64,000 bases of DNA, taken from Vallicoccus soli. Lineage in GTDB: Bacteria; Actinomycetota; Actinomycetes; Motilibacterales; Motilibacteraceae. The stretch lies in NCBI RefSeq assembly GCF_003594885.1, contig NZ_QZEZ01000001.1, forward strand, positions 992,001 to 1,056,000. Direction: 5' to 3'. The notes under the pieces were generated by a model. The model ran no database searches and was not told the origin of the DNA. It worked only from the letters and a program-made list of their open reading frames with translations. Positions 1-7,443 of the stretch are shown piece after piece. The stretch's first letter is position 1, and each line of letters starts with the position of its first letter. A program made the translations under genes and the position numbers.

Positions 1-2
1 GC

Positions 3-572
3 GTCGCCGCCGCCGGGACGACGCGGGGCCGCTGGCTGCTCGACGCGGCGCTGCGCGTCCTCGCCGCCGACGCCCGTCCCGTCCCGGAGCCGGGGGACGA
101 CCCGGTCGCGGAGGCGGGGCCCCAGGCCGCGCGGCTGCGCGACGCGTACGTCGCCACCGGAGCCCCGCCGCCGCAGGCGGGCCTGCTGCGCGTGCCCGGC
201 GTGGACTGGGTGCTCGCCCGGCTCGCCGACCCGGCGACCGGCGTCGAGCTGGGCAGCGCCTGGGGCGTCGACGCCGCCGCGGCGGTGACCGACGCCCTCG
301 CCGCCGCGCTGGTGCCGCGGCTGGTGCCCGAGGCGCACCTGGTGCCCGGCACCCGCACCGACGCGCTCGTCCGGGCCGACGACGCCACCGTCGCCGCGCT
401 GGCCAAGCAGGTCATCGCCGTGGCCCTCGCCGACGCGCTGCGCTTCGAGGGCCGGCGGCACCGCGACCCGGTGCTCGGCGACGGCCGGATCTGGAGCGGA
501 GCCGTGCGGGCCCGCCCGCTGCACGAGGACGACGCCCCCGCGGGGGCCCGCGACGAGGAGGACAGGCCGTGA
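3..572 (+). CDS. 3' part of an unidentified protein of an azole-RiPP (TOMM) operon
   Basis: The frame is open from the first bases of the window, so the gene starts upstream; 189 residues remain. I do not recognise the family. What is visible is an Ala/Arg-rich segment, then a stretch beginning VDWVLARLADPATGVELGSA that looks like one beta-strand/helix unit, and an acidic tail. The stop overlaps the start of the YcaO gene (GTGA at 569-572), so the two are translationally coupled and the product probably acts in the same peptide-modifying pathway. A leader-binding or cyclodehydratase partner protein is a guess from position only. A class I dehydratase N-terminal (glutamylation) protein is another possibility, expected nearby because the elimination-type domain is encoded at 4045-4983. 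Confidence 0.6.
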   Translation, partial: VAAAGTTRGRWLLDAALRVLAADARPVPEPGDDPVAEAGPQAARLRDAYVATGAPPPQAGLLRVPGVDWVLARLADPATGVELGSAWGVDAAAAVTDALAAALVPRLVPEAHLVPGTRTDALVRADDATVAALAKQVIAVALADALRFEGRRHRDPVLGDGRIWSGAVRARPLHEDDAPAGARDEEDRP

Positions 573-2509
573 CCGAGCTCGCCGACACCCGCCCGGCAGG
601 GGCCGCCGCCCCGCCGACGCCGCCCGTGGCGCTGGGACCGGCCGCGGGACCGGCGCCCGCCTGGGCCGGCGCCGTCGCCGCGCTGGCCGGGGTGGTCGAC
701 GCGGCGGTCGTGGCCAACCGGGGCTGGGACCTGGCGTGGGAGCGGCAGTCCTGGCAGGACAGCGCTTCCCAGGGACGGGAGCACCTCAGCGTGCGCGTGC
801 ACGACGACGAGGTGCAGATCGGGCCCCGGTGGGTGCCGGGGACGACCGCGGGCTGCCCCGGGTGCGCGGAGGCGCGCTCGCGCAGCGCCGTGGGGCACCC
901 CCTCGCCTCCAGCCCGGCCGTGCCGCGCCGCCGCGTGGGCGCCCTGGCGCCCGTGCTGCCCGAGCTGCTCGAGGCCGCCGCGCGCCACCTGGCGCGGGCC
1001 CCGCTCGGCCCCGGCGAGCTGCTCGCCGTCGGGCCCGCCGGCACGCGGCGGCACCGGGTCCACCGCAGCGTCCACTGCGCCCTGTGCGGCCCCGTCCCGG
1101 GGCCCGCCACGACGCCGGGCCCGCTGCGGCTCGTGGCGCGGCCCGTCGCGGCCGACGACCCCACGCGAGGCGCGGTCGGCACCCCGGTCCTCGACCGGGC
1201 GGCCCTGCACCGCGACCTCGTCGACGACCGCTTCGGCCCGGTGCGGGCGGTGCTGCGCGAGTCGCGCGTGCCGTTCGCCATGAGCATGGCCGTGCTGCCC
1301 GAGGCCCCGGCCATGGGGCACGGGCGGGCCAGCACCTTCGCGCAGACCGAGTCCGTGGCGGTCCTCGAGGCGTACGAGCGCCTCGGCGGCTTCCCCTTCG
1401 ACGCGCCGGTGCTCGAGGACGTCCCGTGGTCGGAGGTCGCCGACCGCGCCGTCGACCCGCTCACGCTCGGCCGGCTGACCGGGGAGCAGCTCGCCCACCC
1501 CTCGTGCCGCGTGCGGCCCTTCGACGCCTCCACCCCGATGGACTGGGTGTGGGGCCACGACCTGGTCACCGGCCGGCCGCTGCTCGTCCCGGCGGACGTC
1601 GGCTTCTACCAGTACGACTACGCGTTCCGCCGCGACCGGCGCGCCGCGCGCGAGGCCGGGCCGGGGGCGCAGCGCCGCTGGTTCCACGAGTCCTCGAGCG
1701 GGTGCGCGGTCGGGTCGAGCTTCGAGGAGGCCGCGCTGCACGCCCTCTTCGAGGTGGCCGAGCGGGACGCGTTCCAGCTCGCCTGGCACGCCGCGCGCCC
1801 GCTGCCCGCGATCGACCCCGGCTCGGTGCCCGACGGCACGACGCAGGCGCTGCTGAGGCTCGTCGCCGCCCGCGGCTTCGACGTGCACCTGCTCGTGGCG
1901 ACGCAGGACGTCGCCGTCCCGGTGGTGTGGGTGCTCGCCGTGGACCGGGAGGGCCGCTTCCCCGCCACGTTCTCCTCCGCCGGCTCGGGGGCCGACCCGG
2001 TGGGGGCCGTGCGCGGCGCCCTGCGCGAGGTGGCCCAGCTGGTCACCAACCCCGTGGACTGGACGCGCGCGCAGGCCGAGGCGATGCACGAGGACCCCTG
2101 GCTCGTCCGCGAGCTCGAGGACCACGTGCGCGTCAACTCGCTGCCCGAGGCGCTGCCGCGGGTGACCGCGGCGCTCGGCGGGCCGCGGACCACCTTGGCC
2201 GAGGCGTTCCCCGACTGGCCCGGGCGGGTCGGCCGGGCCGCGCGGGGGGACCTGCGCGGCAGCCTCGCCCTGGTGCGCGACCTCTTCGTGGCCGCGGGGC
2301 TCGACCGGCTCGTGCTCGTGGACCAGACGAGCCGCGACCACGCGGACGTCGGGATCTCCGTCGTCAAGGCCGTCGTGCCGCACAGCCTGCCCATGTGCTT
2401 CGGGCACGCCCACCAGCGCCTCGCCGGGCTGCCGCGCCTGGACCGGGCCCTCGCGGGCACGCCCCAGGCGGCGCGCCGCCCGCCCTACGACCCCCACCCC
2501 TTCCCGTGA
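569..2509 (+). CDS. YcaO-type azoline-forming cyclodehydratase (TOMM/RiPP biosynthesis)
   Basis: This protein should convert Cys/Ser/Thr of a ribosomal precursor peptide to azolines by ATP-dependent backbone activation. It has 646 residues. The N-terminal third carries two CxxC pairs (C96/C99 in GCPGCAEA, C170/C173 in HCALCG), the zinc knuckle found in the partner half of fused cyclodehydratases. From about residue 200 the YcaO fold follows, with the nucleotide-binding stretch ESSSGCAVGSSFEEAALHAL and the ERDAF helix near residues 375-405. The C-terminus DPHPFP fits the proline-rich PxPxP tail typical of TOMM YcaO enzymes. The GTG start overlaps the preceding stop, and the stop overlaps the next start (GTGA at 2506), so three genes are coupled. 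The family call is firm; the product is unknown. Confidence 0.9.
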   Translation: MTELADTRPAGAAAPPTPPVALGPAAGPAPAWAGAVAALAGVVDAAVVANRGWDLAWERQSWQDSASQGREHLSVRVHDDEVQIGPRWVPGTTAGCPGCAEARSRSAVGHPLASSPAVPRRRVGALAPVLPELLEAAARHLARAPLGPGELLAVGPAGTRRHRVHRSVHCALCGPVPGPATTPGPLRLVARPVAADDPTRGAVGTPVLDRAALHRDLVDDRFGPVRAVLRESRVPFAMSMAVLPEAPAMGHGRASTFAQTESVAVLEAYERLGGFPFDAPVLEDVPWSEVADRAVDPLTLGRLTGEQLAHPSCRVRPFDASTPMDWVWGHDLVTGRPLLVPADVGFYQYDYAFRRDRRAAREAGPGAQRRWFHESSSGCAVGSSFEEAALHALFEVAERDAFQLAWHAARPLPAIDPGSVPDGTTQALLRLVAARGFDVHLLVATQDVAVPVVWVLAVDREGRFPATFSSAGSGADPVGAVRGALREVAQLVTNPVDWTRAQAEAMHEDPWLVRELEDHVRVNSLPEALPRVTAALGGPRTTLAEAFPDWPGRVGRAARGDLRGSLALVRDLFVAAGLDRLVLVDQTSRDHADVGISVVKAVVPHSLPMCFGHAHQRLAGLPRLDRALAGTPQAARRPPYDPHPFP

Positions 2510-4020
2510 GCCGCGCGGGCGCCGCGGGCGCCGTGGGCGCCCCACCGGGGGCGTGCCCCGTCCACGTGCCGGGGGACGAGGGCGCCACCGCCATCGCGCG
2601 CGAACCGCTGTGGCACGCGTACGCGACCGGCGTCGACCGGCCGGCCCCGCCCGCCTGGGCGGGGCTGGCCGAGCCGCCGCCGCCCGAGCACGTCCCGCCA
2701 CCCGCTCCCGGGGGCGGGGCCCGCGCGCCGCTGCCGGTCGGCGCGGTGCGGCACCTGCAGGCCGCGCGGTACCCGACCGTCGGGGGCGCCCCGGCCGTCC
2801 CGCAGGCCCTGGGCCACGCCCTCGCCACGGCCTTCGCGCCGCTGCGCCGCGAGCCGGCCAACCCCTACAACGACCACCGGCCGTACGCCTCGGCCCGCTG
2901 CCTCTTCCCCGTGCAGGCGGTGCTCGCGGACCCGCACCGCGCGCGGCTGCTCGACCCCGCCCGCCGCGCGCTCGTCGACCTGCCCGGGCGCGGGCCCGGC
3001 GCCGGCGAGGAGGTGCTGCTGACCGGCCGGTACGCCGCCGTCCCGCGCGGCTACCGGTGGTTCCGGGGCTCCCTCGTCGACCTCGAGTCCGGGTTCGCGC
3101 TGCGCTCCCTGGCCCTGGCGCTCGGCCTGCACGGCGTCGCGGGGCGGCTCGTGCTGCCCGACGGGCAGCGCGACGCGGGCGTGCCGCACGCCCTGGGGCT
3201 GCCGGCCGGCGAGCACTGGTCCCTGCCGCTGCGCGTCCAGGTGGGTGCCGCCGCGGGCCCCGACCCCGCCCGGTCCACCGCCCGTGCGGAGCGGGTCGAC
3301 GGCGACCCGGTGCTGGCCGAGGTCCTCGCCGCCGACCGGGCCCAGCGCTCCGACGGCGTCCCCGCCCCGGTGCACCACGGCGTGCCCGACGGTCTCGCGG
3401 CGCGCGACAGGACCTGGGCCGACGTGCTGTGGGACCGCACCAGCGGCCGGATGCCGCGCGGGCTGCACGGCATGGCCGGGCGGCGCCGGCGCGTCCCCCG
3501 CGCGGTCCTCGACGACGCCGCCCGGTGGGTCGCGGTGCCGCCACCCGGGACGACGCTCGCCGTCGCCCACGCGGAGCTGCGCGCGTCGGTGGCGGTGCAG
3601 GACGTCGAGGGGCACGGGGACGGGCTCCACGTCGTGCGGGACGGGCTGCCCGTGCCCGTGCGCCCGGAGGCCGGGCTGCCGGCGCTGCTGGAGCGGCACT
3701 ACGGCTACCCCGCATCGCCCGTCAACGGCTGCGACGTCCGCCACGCGTCCGCCGTCTGGTTCCTGTCCTTCCGCCCGCGCGCCGTCGTCGACCGGATCGG
3801 CCCCGGCGGGTGGACCTCGGCCCTGCGCGCCGCGGGCTGGGCCGCCCACGGGCTCTGCCTCGCCGCCGCTGCGCACGGCCTGTACGCCCGGCCGGTACGC
3901 GCTTTCCGCGAAGAGCCGCTCCAGAGCGTGCTGGGCCTCGCCCCGGACGAGACCGTCGCCCTCGCCGTGGTCGTCGGCACGCCCCGGCACGCCGACGCGC
4001 TGCTCGACCTCCGCCTCTGA
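2506..4020 (+). CDS. SagB-type FMN azoline dehydrogenase with two nitroreductase-like halves
   Basis: Expected to oxidise azolines made by the YcaO enzyme to aromatic thiazoles/oxazoles using FMN. At 504 residues it is about twice a single nitroreductase domain. The first half (about 90-230) has the motifs NPYNDHRPYASARCLFPVQ and a later SLALALGLHG helix. The second half (about 360-500) has NGCDVRHASAVWFLSF, then AAGWAAHGLCLAAAAHGLYA and a terminal ETVALAVVVGTP strand, the usual end of SagB-like proteins. It starts at GTG 2506, overlapping the cyclodehydratase stop by 4 bases. Duplicated dehydrogenases of this kind are known in goadsporin-like and thiopeptide clusters; which half keeps the active site cannot be told by eye. 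Confidence 0.82.
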   Translation: MSRAGAAGAVGAPPGACPVHVPGDEGATAIAREPLWHAYATGVDRPAPPAWAGLAEPPPPEHVPPPAPGGGARAPLPVGAVRHLQAARYPTVGGAPAVPQALGHALATAFAPLRREPANPYNDHRPYASARCLFPVQAVLADPHRARLLDPARRALVDLPGRGPGAGEEVLLTGRYAAVPRGYRWFRGSLVDLESGFALRSLALALGLHGVAGRLVLPDGQRDAGVPHALGLPAGEHWSLPLRVQVGAAAGPDPARSTARAERVDGDPVLAEVLAADRAQRSDGVPAPVHHGVPDGLAARDRTWADVLWDRTSGRMPRGLHGMAGRRRRVPRAVLDDAARWVAVPPPGTTLAVAHAELRASVAVQDVEGHGDGLHVVRDGLPVPVRPEAGLPALLERHYGYPASPVNGCDVRHASAVWFLSFRPRAVVDRIGPGGWTSALRAAGWAAHGLCLAAAAHGLYARPVRAFREEPLQSVLGLAPDETVALAVVVGTPRHADALLDLRL

Positions 4021-4044
4021 CCACCGCCACCCAGGAGCCGCCCC

Positions 4045-4983
4045 GTGACCGCCACCGCCGACCAGCCCGCAGCCGTCGCCGCCGCCCCCGACCCCGGGGC
4101 CGCCTGGACCGCCTGGCACCTGCACCTGGCCTCGCCCGCCCGCTCGCTGCACGACCGCGTCGCGCTCGGCGTCGTCGCGCCCGTCGTCGCGGCGCTGCCC
4201 GGGCACCCCTGGTTCTTCCTGCGGTTCTGGCAGTCCGGGCCCCACCTGCGGCTGCGGGTGCGCGACCTCGACGCGGGCACCGCCGACGCGGTCGAGGCCG
4301 AGCTCGCGTCGCGCCTGGTGGGCGTCGGCGCGCTGCGGCCCGGGGAGGTGCCGGTCGACGCGTCGGCGTACGCGGACGGGGCCGCCCGGCTCGCCGCGGG
4401 CGAGCGCGGCCGCGACGCGACGGTGCGCGACCTGCTGCCGCCGGGGGTGCACCGGACCCCGTACCAGCCGGAGGTCGACCGGTACGGCGGCCCCGCCCTC
4501 CTCCCCGACAGCGAGGCGCTCTTCCAGACCTCCAGCGAGGCGGTGCTCGCGTACCTGGCGTCCGGGCGCGGCGGGGAGCCGCCGGTGCCCCGGACGGCGC
4601 TCGCCGCCCGCGCGACCGCGGTGGCGGCCGCGGTGCTGGACGGGCCGGGGGAGCGGGCGGACTACTACGCGCACGGCGTGCGGGCCTGGCGGGAGTGGGC
4701 GCTGCTCTCGCACCCGGCGGAGGTCGTCGGCGCCGCCGTGCGCGTGGGGGCCGACGTGCCGCCCGTGCCGGACGCGCCGGGCCCGTTCGCGCCCTGGCAG
4801 CGCGGCCTCGCCGGGCTCGTGCGCCGGGTGCGGGCCGAGACGCCGTACCCCCCGGGCGGGCTGCTCTCCAGCCACGTGCACATGCTCCACAACCGGCTCG
4901 GCCTGACCCTGCTCGACGAGCTGCGGACGTACGCCTGGCTCGCCGCGACCGCCGGGGACCGACCCGCGCCCCCGCGCGGCTGA
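4045..4983 (+). CDS. Stand-alone thiopeptide-type (SpaB C-terminal) RiPP enzyme
   Basis: A 312-residue protein made almost entirely of the thiopeptide-type bacteriocin biosynthesis domain. It opens with AWTAWHLHLASPARSLHD and then PGHPWFFLRFWQSGPHLRLR, the hallmark start of this family. The end HVHMLHNRLGLTLLDELR is equally typical. In split class I lanthipeptide-like systems such a protein eliminates glutamate from glutamylated Ser/Thr to give dehydroamino acids; in thiopeptides a homologue performs the pyridine-forming cycloaddition. The sequence alone does not separate the two roles. It starts at GTG 4045 after GGAG at 4033-4036, 24 bases behind the dehydrogenase, so it belongs to the same operon. 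The glutamylating partner is not in the window and is presumably upstream. Confidence 0.85.
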   Translation: MTATADQPAAVAAAPDPGAAWTAWHLHLASPARSLHDRVALGVVAPVVAALPGHPWFFLRFWQSGPHLRLRVRDLDAGTADAVEAELASRLVGVGALRPGEVPVDASAYADGAARLAAGERGRDATVRDLLPPGVHRTPYQPEVDRYGGPALLPDSEALFQTSSEAVLAYLASGRGGEPPVPRTALAARATAVAAAVLDGPGERADYYAHGVRAWREWALLSHPAEVVGAAVRVGADVPPVPDAPGPFAPWQRGLAGLVRRVRAETPYPPGGLLSSHVHMLHNRLGLTLLDELRTYAWLAATAGDRPAPPRG

Positions 4984-5020
4984 CCGGCGTCACGACCGCC
5001 CTGACGGGCGTCACCGGTCG

Positions 5021-5061
5021 CACGCTCCCCGGGCCCCGCGGCCCGGTGCCCGGGGAGCGTG
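5021..5061. terminator. Perfect 14-bp inverted repeat between the RiPP enzymes and the exporter
   Basis: Arms at 5021-5034 and 5048-5061 are perfectly complementary around a 13-base loop. There is no T-run on the + strand, so it could be a Rho-independent-like terminator of the L-shaped kind common in actinomycetes, a partial attenuator, or an mRNA-stabilising hairpin that separates enzyme and transporter expression. Confidence 0.6.
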
Positions 5062-5123
5062 GACGGCGCCCGTACCCGCCCGACGACGAACCGCCGACGG
5101 ACCACCGACGAGACGAGGACGAC

Positions 5124-6140
5124 ATGATCAGAGCGCGCGGGCTCGCCCGCAGCTTCCGCAGCCGGGCCGGCACCGTCCGCGCCGTCGAGGGGGTCGACCT
5201 CGACGTCGCGGCGGCCGAGGTCGTCGGCTTCCTCGGCCCCAACGGGGCCGGCAAGACCACGACGATGCGCATGCTCACCACCCTGCTGCGCCCCGACGCC
5301 GGCGAGGCCGTCATCGCCGGGGCCGACCTGCGCCGCGACCCCGTCGGGGTGCGCCGCCGGATCGGCTACGTCGGCCAGTCCGGCGGCTCCGGGCCGGAGG
5401 TGCCGGTCCGCGAGGAGCTCGTCGTCCAGGGCCGGCTGCAGGGGCTGGGGGCGGGGCGGGCCCGTGCCCGGGCCGACGCGCTGTGCGGCGCGCTCGACCT
5501 CACGGGGCTCGAGGCGCGCCCGACCCGCGCGCTCTCCGGCGGCCAGCGCCGCCGGCTCGACCTCGCGATGGCCCTCGTGCACGAGCCGCCGGTGCTCTTC
5601 CTCGACGAGCCGACCACGGGCCTCGACCCGCACAGCCGCGCCGACGTCTGGGACCACCTGCGGTCGCTGCGCGCGCGGACCGGGACCACGGTCTTCCTGT
5701 CCACCCACCACCTGGAGGAGGCCGAGGCGCTCTGCGACCGGGTCCTCGTCATGGACGCCGGGCGCATCGTCGCCGCCGGCACCCCCGACGAGCTCAAGGC
5801 GCGGCTGCACGGCGACGCCGTCGAGCTCGTCGCCGCCGCGCCGGGCACCGCGGCGGCCGTCGCGGACGCGTGCGCCCGGGTGCCCGGCGTCGAGGGGCTG
5901 GCCGTCGACGGCGACGCGGTGCGCCTGCGCGTGCCGCGCGGGGACACCGCGCTCCCGCTGCTGCTGCGCGCCGCCGACGCCGCCGGGCACGGGCTCGCGA
6001 GCGTCGCCGTGCGGCGCCCGAGCATGGACGACGTCTTCCTGGCCCTCACCGGCCGACCCCTCGACGGGCCCGCCCCGGCGCCCGTCCCCGCCCCCGCGCC
6101 CCGCCGCGCCGACGAGGAGCTGGTCCTCGATGCTGTCTGA
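5124..6140 (+). CDS. DrrA-like ABC exporter ATP-binding protein
   Basis: Energises export, most likely of the mature peptide or for self-protection. The 338-residue protein has Walker A GPNGAGKTT (about residues 38-46), the signature LSGGQRRRLDLA, Walker B VLFLDEPTTGLDP and the H-loop STHHLEEAE. After about residue 230 comes the extra C-terminal domain of the daunorubicin-resistance (DrrA/CcmA) group. The start ATG at 5124 follows a weak purine-rich site. The stop lies inside the permease gene (11-bp overlap), the usual sign of a two-gene exporter. The link to the RiPP is inferred from position. Confidence 0.9.
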   Translation: MIRARGLARSFRSRAGTVRAVEGVDLDVAAAEVVGFLGPNGAGKTTTMRMLTTLLRPDAGEAVIAGADLRRDPVGVRRRIGYVGQSGGSGPEVPVREELVVQGRLQGLGAGRARARADALCGALDLTGLEARPTRALSGGQRRRLDLAMALVHEPPVLFLDEPTTGLDPHSRADVWDHLRSLRARTGTTVFLSTHHLEEAEALCDRVLVMDAGRIVAAGTPDELKARLHGDAVELVAAAPGTAAAVADACARVPGVEGLAVDGDAVRLRVPRGDTALPLLLRAADAAGHGLASVAVRRPSMDDVFLALTGRPLDGPAPAPVPAPAPRRADEELVLDAV

Positions 6141-6882
6141 CACCCTCCAGGTCCTCGGGCGCACCGCCCGCCAGGACCTGCGCAGCCCCGCCTGGGTCGT
6201 CGCCGGGCTCGCGCAGCCGGTGCTCTACCTGCTGCTCTTCGCCCCGCTGCTCGAGGCGGTCGCCGCGGCGCCCGGCTTCGGCCCCGGTGACCACCTGCAG
6301 GTCTTCGTGCCGGCCCTGCTCGTGCAGCAGGCCCTCTTCGGCTCGCTCTTCGTCGGCTTCGGCCTCATGGCCGACGTGCGGGCCGGGGTCCTGGACCGCA
6401 TGCGGGTCACGCCGGTGCCCCGCGCGGCGCTGCTGCTCGGGCGCGTCCTGCGCGACGTCGCGGTGCTCCTCGTGCAGGCGCTGCTCCTGCTCGGCTGCGC
6501 GACCCTGCTCGGCCTGCGCGCCCCGCTGCTCGGTGTCGCCGTCGGCCTCGTCCTCGTCGCGCTCGTCGGCGCCGCGCTGTCCGCGGTCTCGTACGCCCTC
6601 GCCCTGCGGATCCGCTCGGAGGGGGCCTTCGCGCCGCTGCTCAACGCGTTCTCGCTGCCGCTGCTGCTCCTGTCCGGGGTGCTGCTGCCCATGGGCCTCG
6701 CGCCGGCCTGGCTGCACGCGGTGTCGCGGGCCAACCCCTTCGCCCACGTCGTCGACGCCGAGCGCGCCGCCTTCGTCGGGGACCTCGGGCGGGTCGCGCT
6801 CACCGGCGGCGCCGTCGCCGCCGCGCTGGCGCTCGCCGCCGGTGCGTGGGGCGTGCGGACCTTCCACCGCGAGGCGGCCTGA
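6130..6882 (+). CDS. ABC-2 type (DrrB-like) exporter permease
   Basis: A 250-residue integral membrane protein with about six hydrophobic segments, beginning QPVLYLLLFAPLLE and ending in a segment around ALALAAGAW. The central LDRMRVTPVPR motif is characteristic of DrrB-type ABC-2 permeases, as is the GVLLPMGLAPAWLHAVSRAN motif before the last segments. It overlaps the ATPase gene by 11 bases and presumably forms the exporter with it. No further gene follows on this strand before the SARP-type promoter at 6913. Confidence 0.9.
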   Translation: MLSDTLQVLGRTARQDLRSPAWVVAGLAQPVLYLLLFAPLLEAVAAAPGFGPGDHLQVFVPALLVQQALFGSLFVGFGLMADVRAGVLDRMRVTPVPRAALLLGRVLRDVAVLLVQALLLLGCATLLGLRAPLLGVAVGLVLVALVGAALSAVSYALALRIRSEGAFAPLLNAFSLPLLLLSGVLLPMGLAPAWLHAVSRANPFAHVVDAERAAFVGDLGRVALTGGAVAAALALAAGAWGVRTFHREAA

Positions 6883-6912
6883 GGGCCGTCCCCGACGGGG
6901 CGCCGGTGCGGG

Positions 6913-6966
6913 GATGGCGGGCGGCTGGCGCGGTGATAGCGGGGCAATAGGGGGCGTCCCTACGTT
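6913..6966 (+). promoter_or_regulatory. SARP-type operator: four 11-bp-spaced heptamers plus -10 element
   Basis: Heptamers GATGGCG (6913), GCTGGCG (6924), GATAGCG (6935) and AATAGGG (6946) start exactly 11 bp apart. Eight bases after the last lies TACGTT (6961-6966), a good -10. SARP proteins (AfsR, DnrI, ActII-ORF4) bind direct repeats one helical turn apart placed 8 bp from the -10, so this is a strong candidate target of the regulator encoded at 7444-10533. It would drive the 72-aa secreted peptide. Confidence 0.75.
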
Positions 6967-7021
6967 CTCGTGCATCAGCCCGGACGGACCGGGCGGACCG
7001 CCGAGAGACGCAGGAGCAGCC

Positions 7022-7240
7022 ATGAGCACCGTCGCCCGCACCGCCACCCGTACCCGCTCCGCCGCCGCCCGCACCGCCCTCGCGCTGGCGCTCGCCGCCG
7101 GCGCCCTGACCCTCGGCGCCGGCGCGGCCGCCGCCGGTGACCCGGCCCTCGCCCCGGTCGGGCCCGTCGTCGCGGGCGAGCCCGCCGGCGGCGCCAAGGG
7201 CGGCACCAGCACCCCGTGGGACGCCCCCGGCCGCGGCTGA
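7022..7240 (+). CDS. Small secreted peptide (72 aa), function unknown
   Basis: The protein starts at ATG 7022 with AGGAG at 7012-7016. It has a basic N-terminus (MSTVARTATRTRSAAARTA), a hydrophobic core (LALALAAGALTLGA) and a likely signal-peptidase site near AAAAG/D. That leaves a mature chain of about 33 residues rich in Gly, Pro, Ala and Val that ends STPWDAPGRG. There is no Cys and very little Ser/Thr, so it does not look like the azole-RiPP precursor. It lies alone downstream of the iteron promoter and is followed by a strong hairpin. A signalling peptide or exported partner of the neighbouring regulators is possible; this is inference. Confidence 0.65.
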   Translation: MSTVARTATRTRSAAARTALALALAAGALTLGAGAAAAGDPALAPVGPVVAGEPAGGAKGGTSTPWDAPGRG

Positions 7241-7290
7241 GGCCGGCCGGCGCCCACGGGGGGCGCCGGGGGCGCGCGCAGCACGGCGCA

Positions 7291-7324
7291 CGAGGGGCGC
7301 CCGGCACCGGCCGGGCGCCCCTCG
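7291..7324. terminator. Bidirectional hairpin between the secreted-peptide gene and the SARP gene
   Basis: Perfect 15-bp arms 7291-7305 and 7310-7324 around a 4-base loop, lying between two convergent genes, so it can end transcripts from both sides. Confidence 0.75.
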
Positions 7325-7443
7325 CCGCGTCACGGGCCGGGCCGGGGCGGGGGGCTCGGGCGGGTCGCCCGGAGGGTGCTCCGGTGCGTGCCCGGTCAGG
7401 CGCGCGGCGGCGCGTCCGCGACGCGCGGGTGGAGCCGGTCGGG

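Noticed and set aside
7022..7240. The 72-aa ORF as the azole-RiPP precursor
   Set aside because: It has a Sec-type signal peptide, no Cys and almost no Ser/Thr in the mature part, and a separate promoter on the far side of the exporter.
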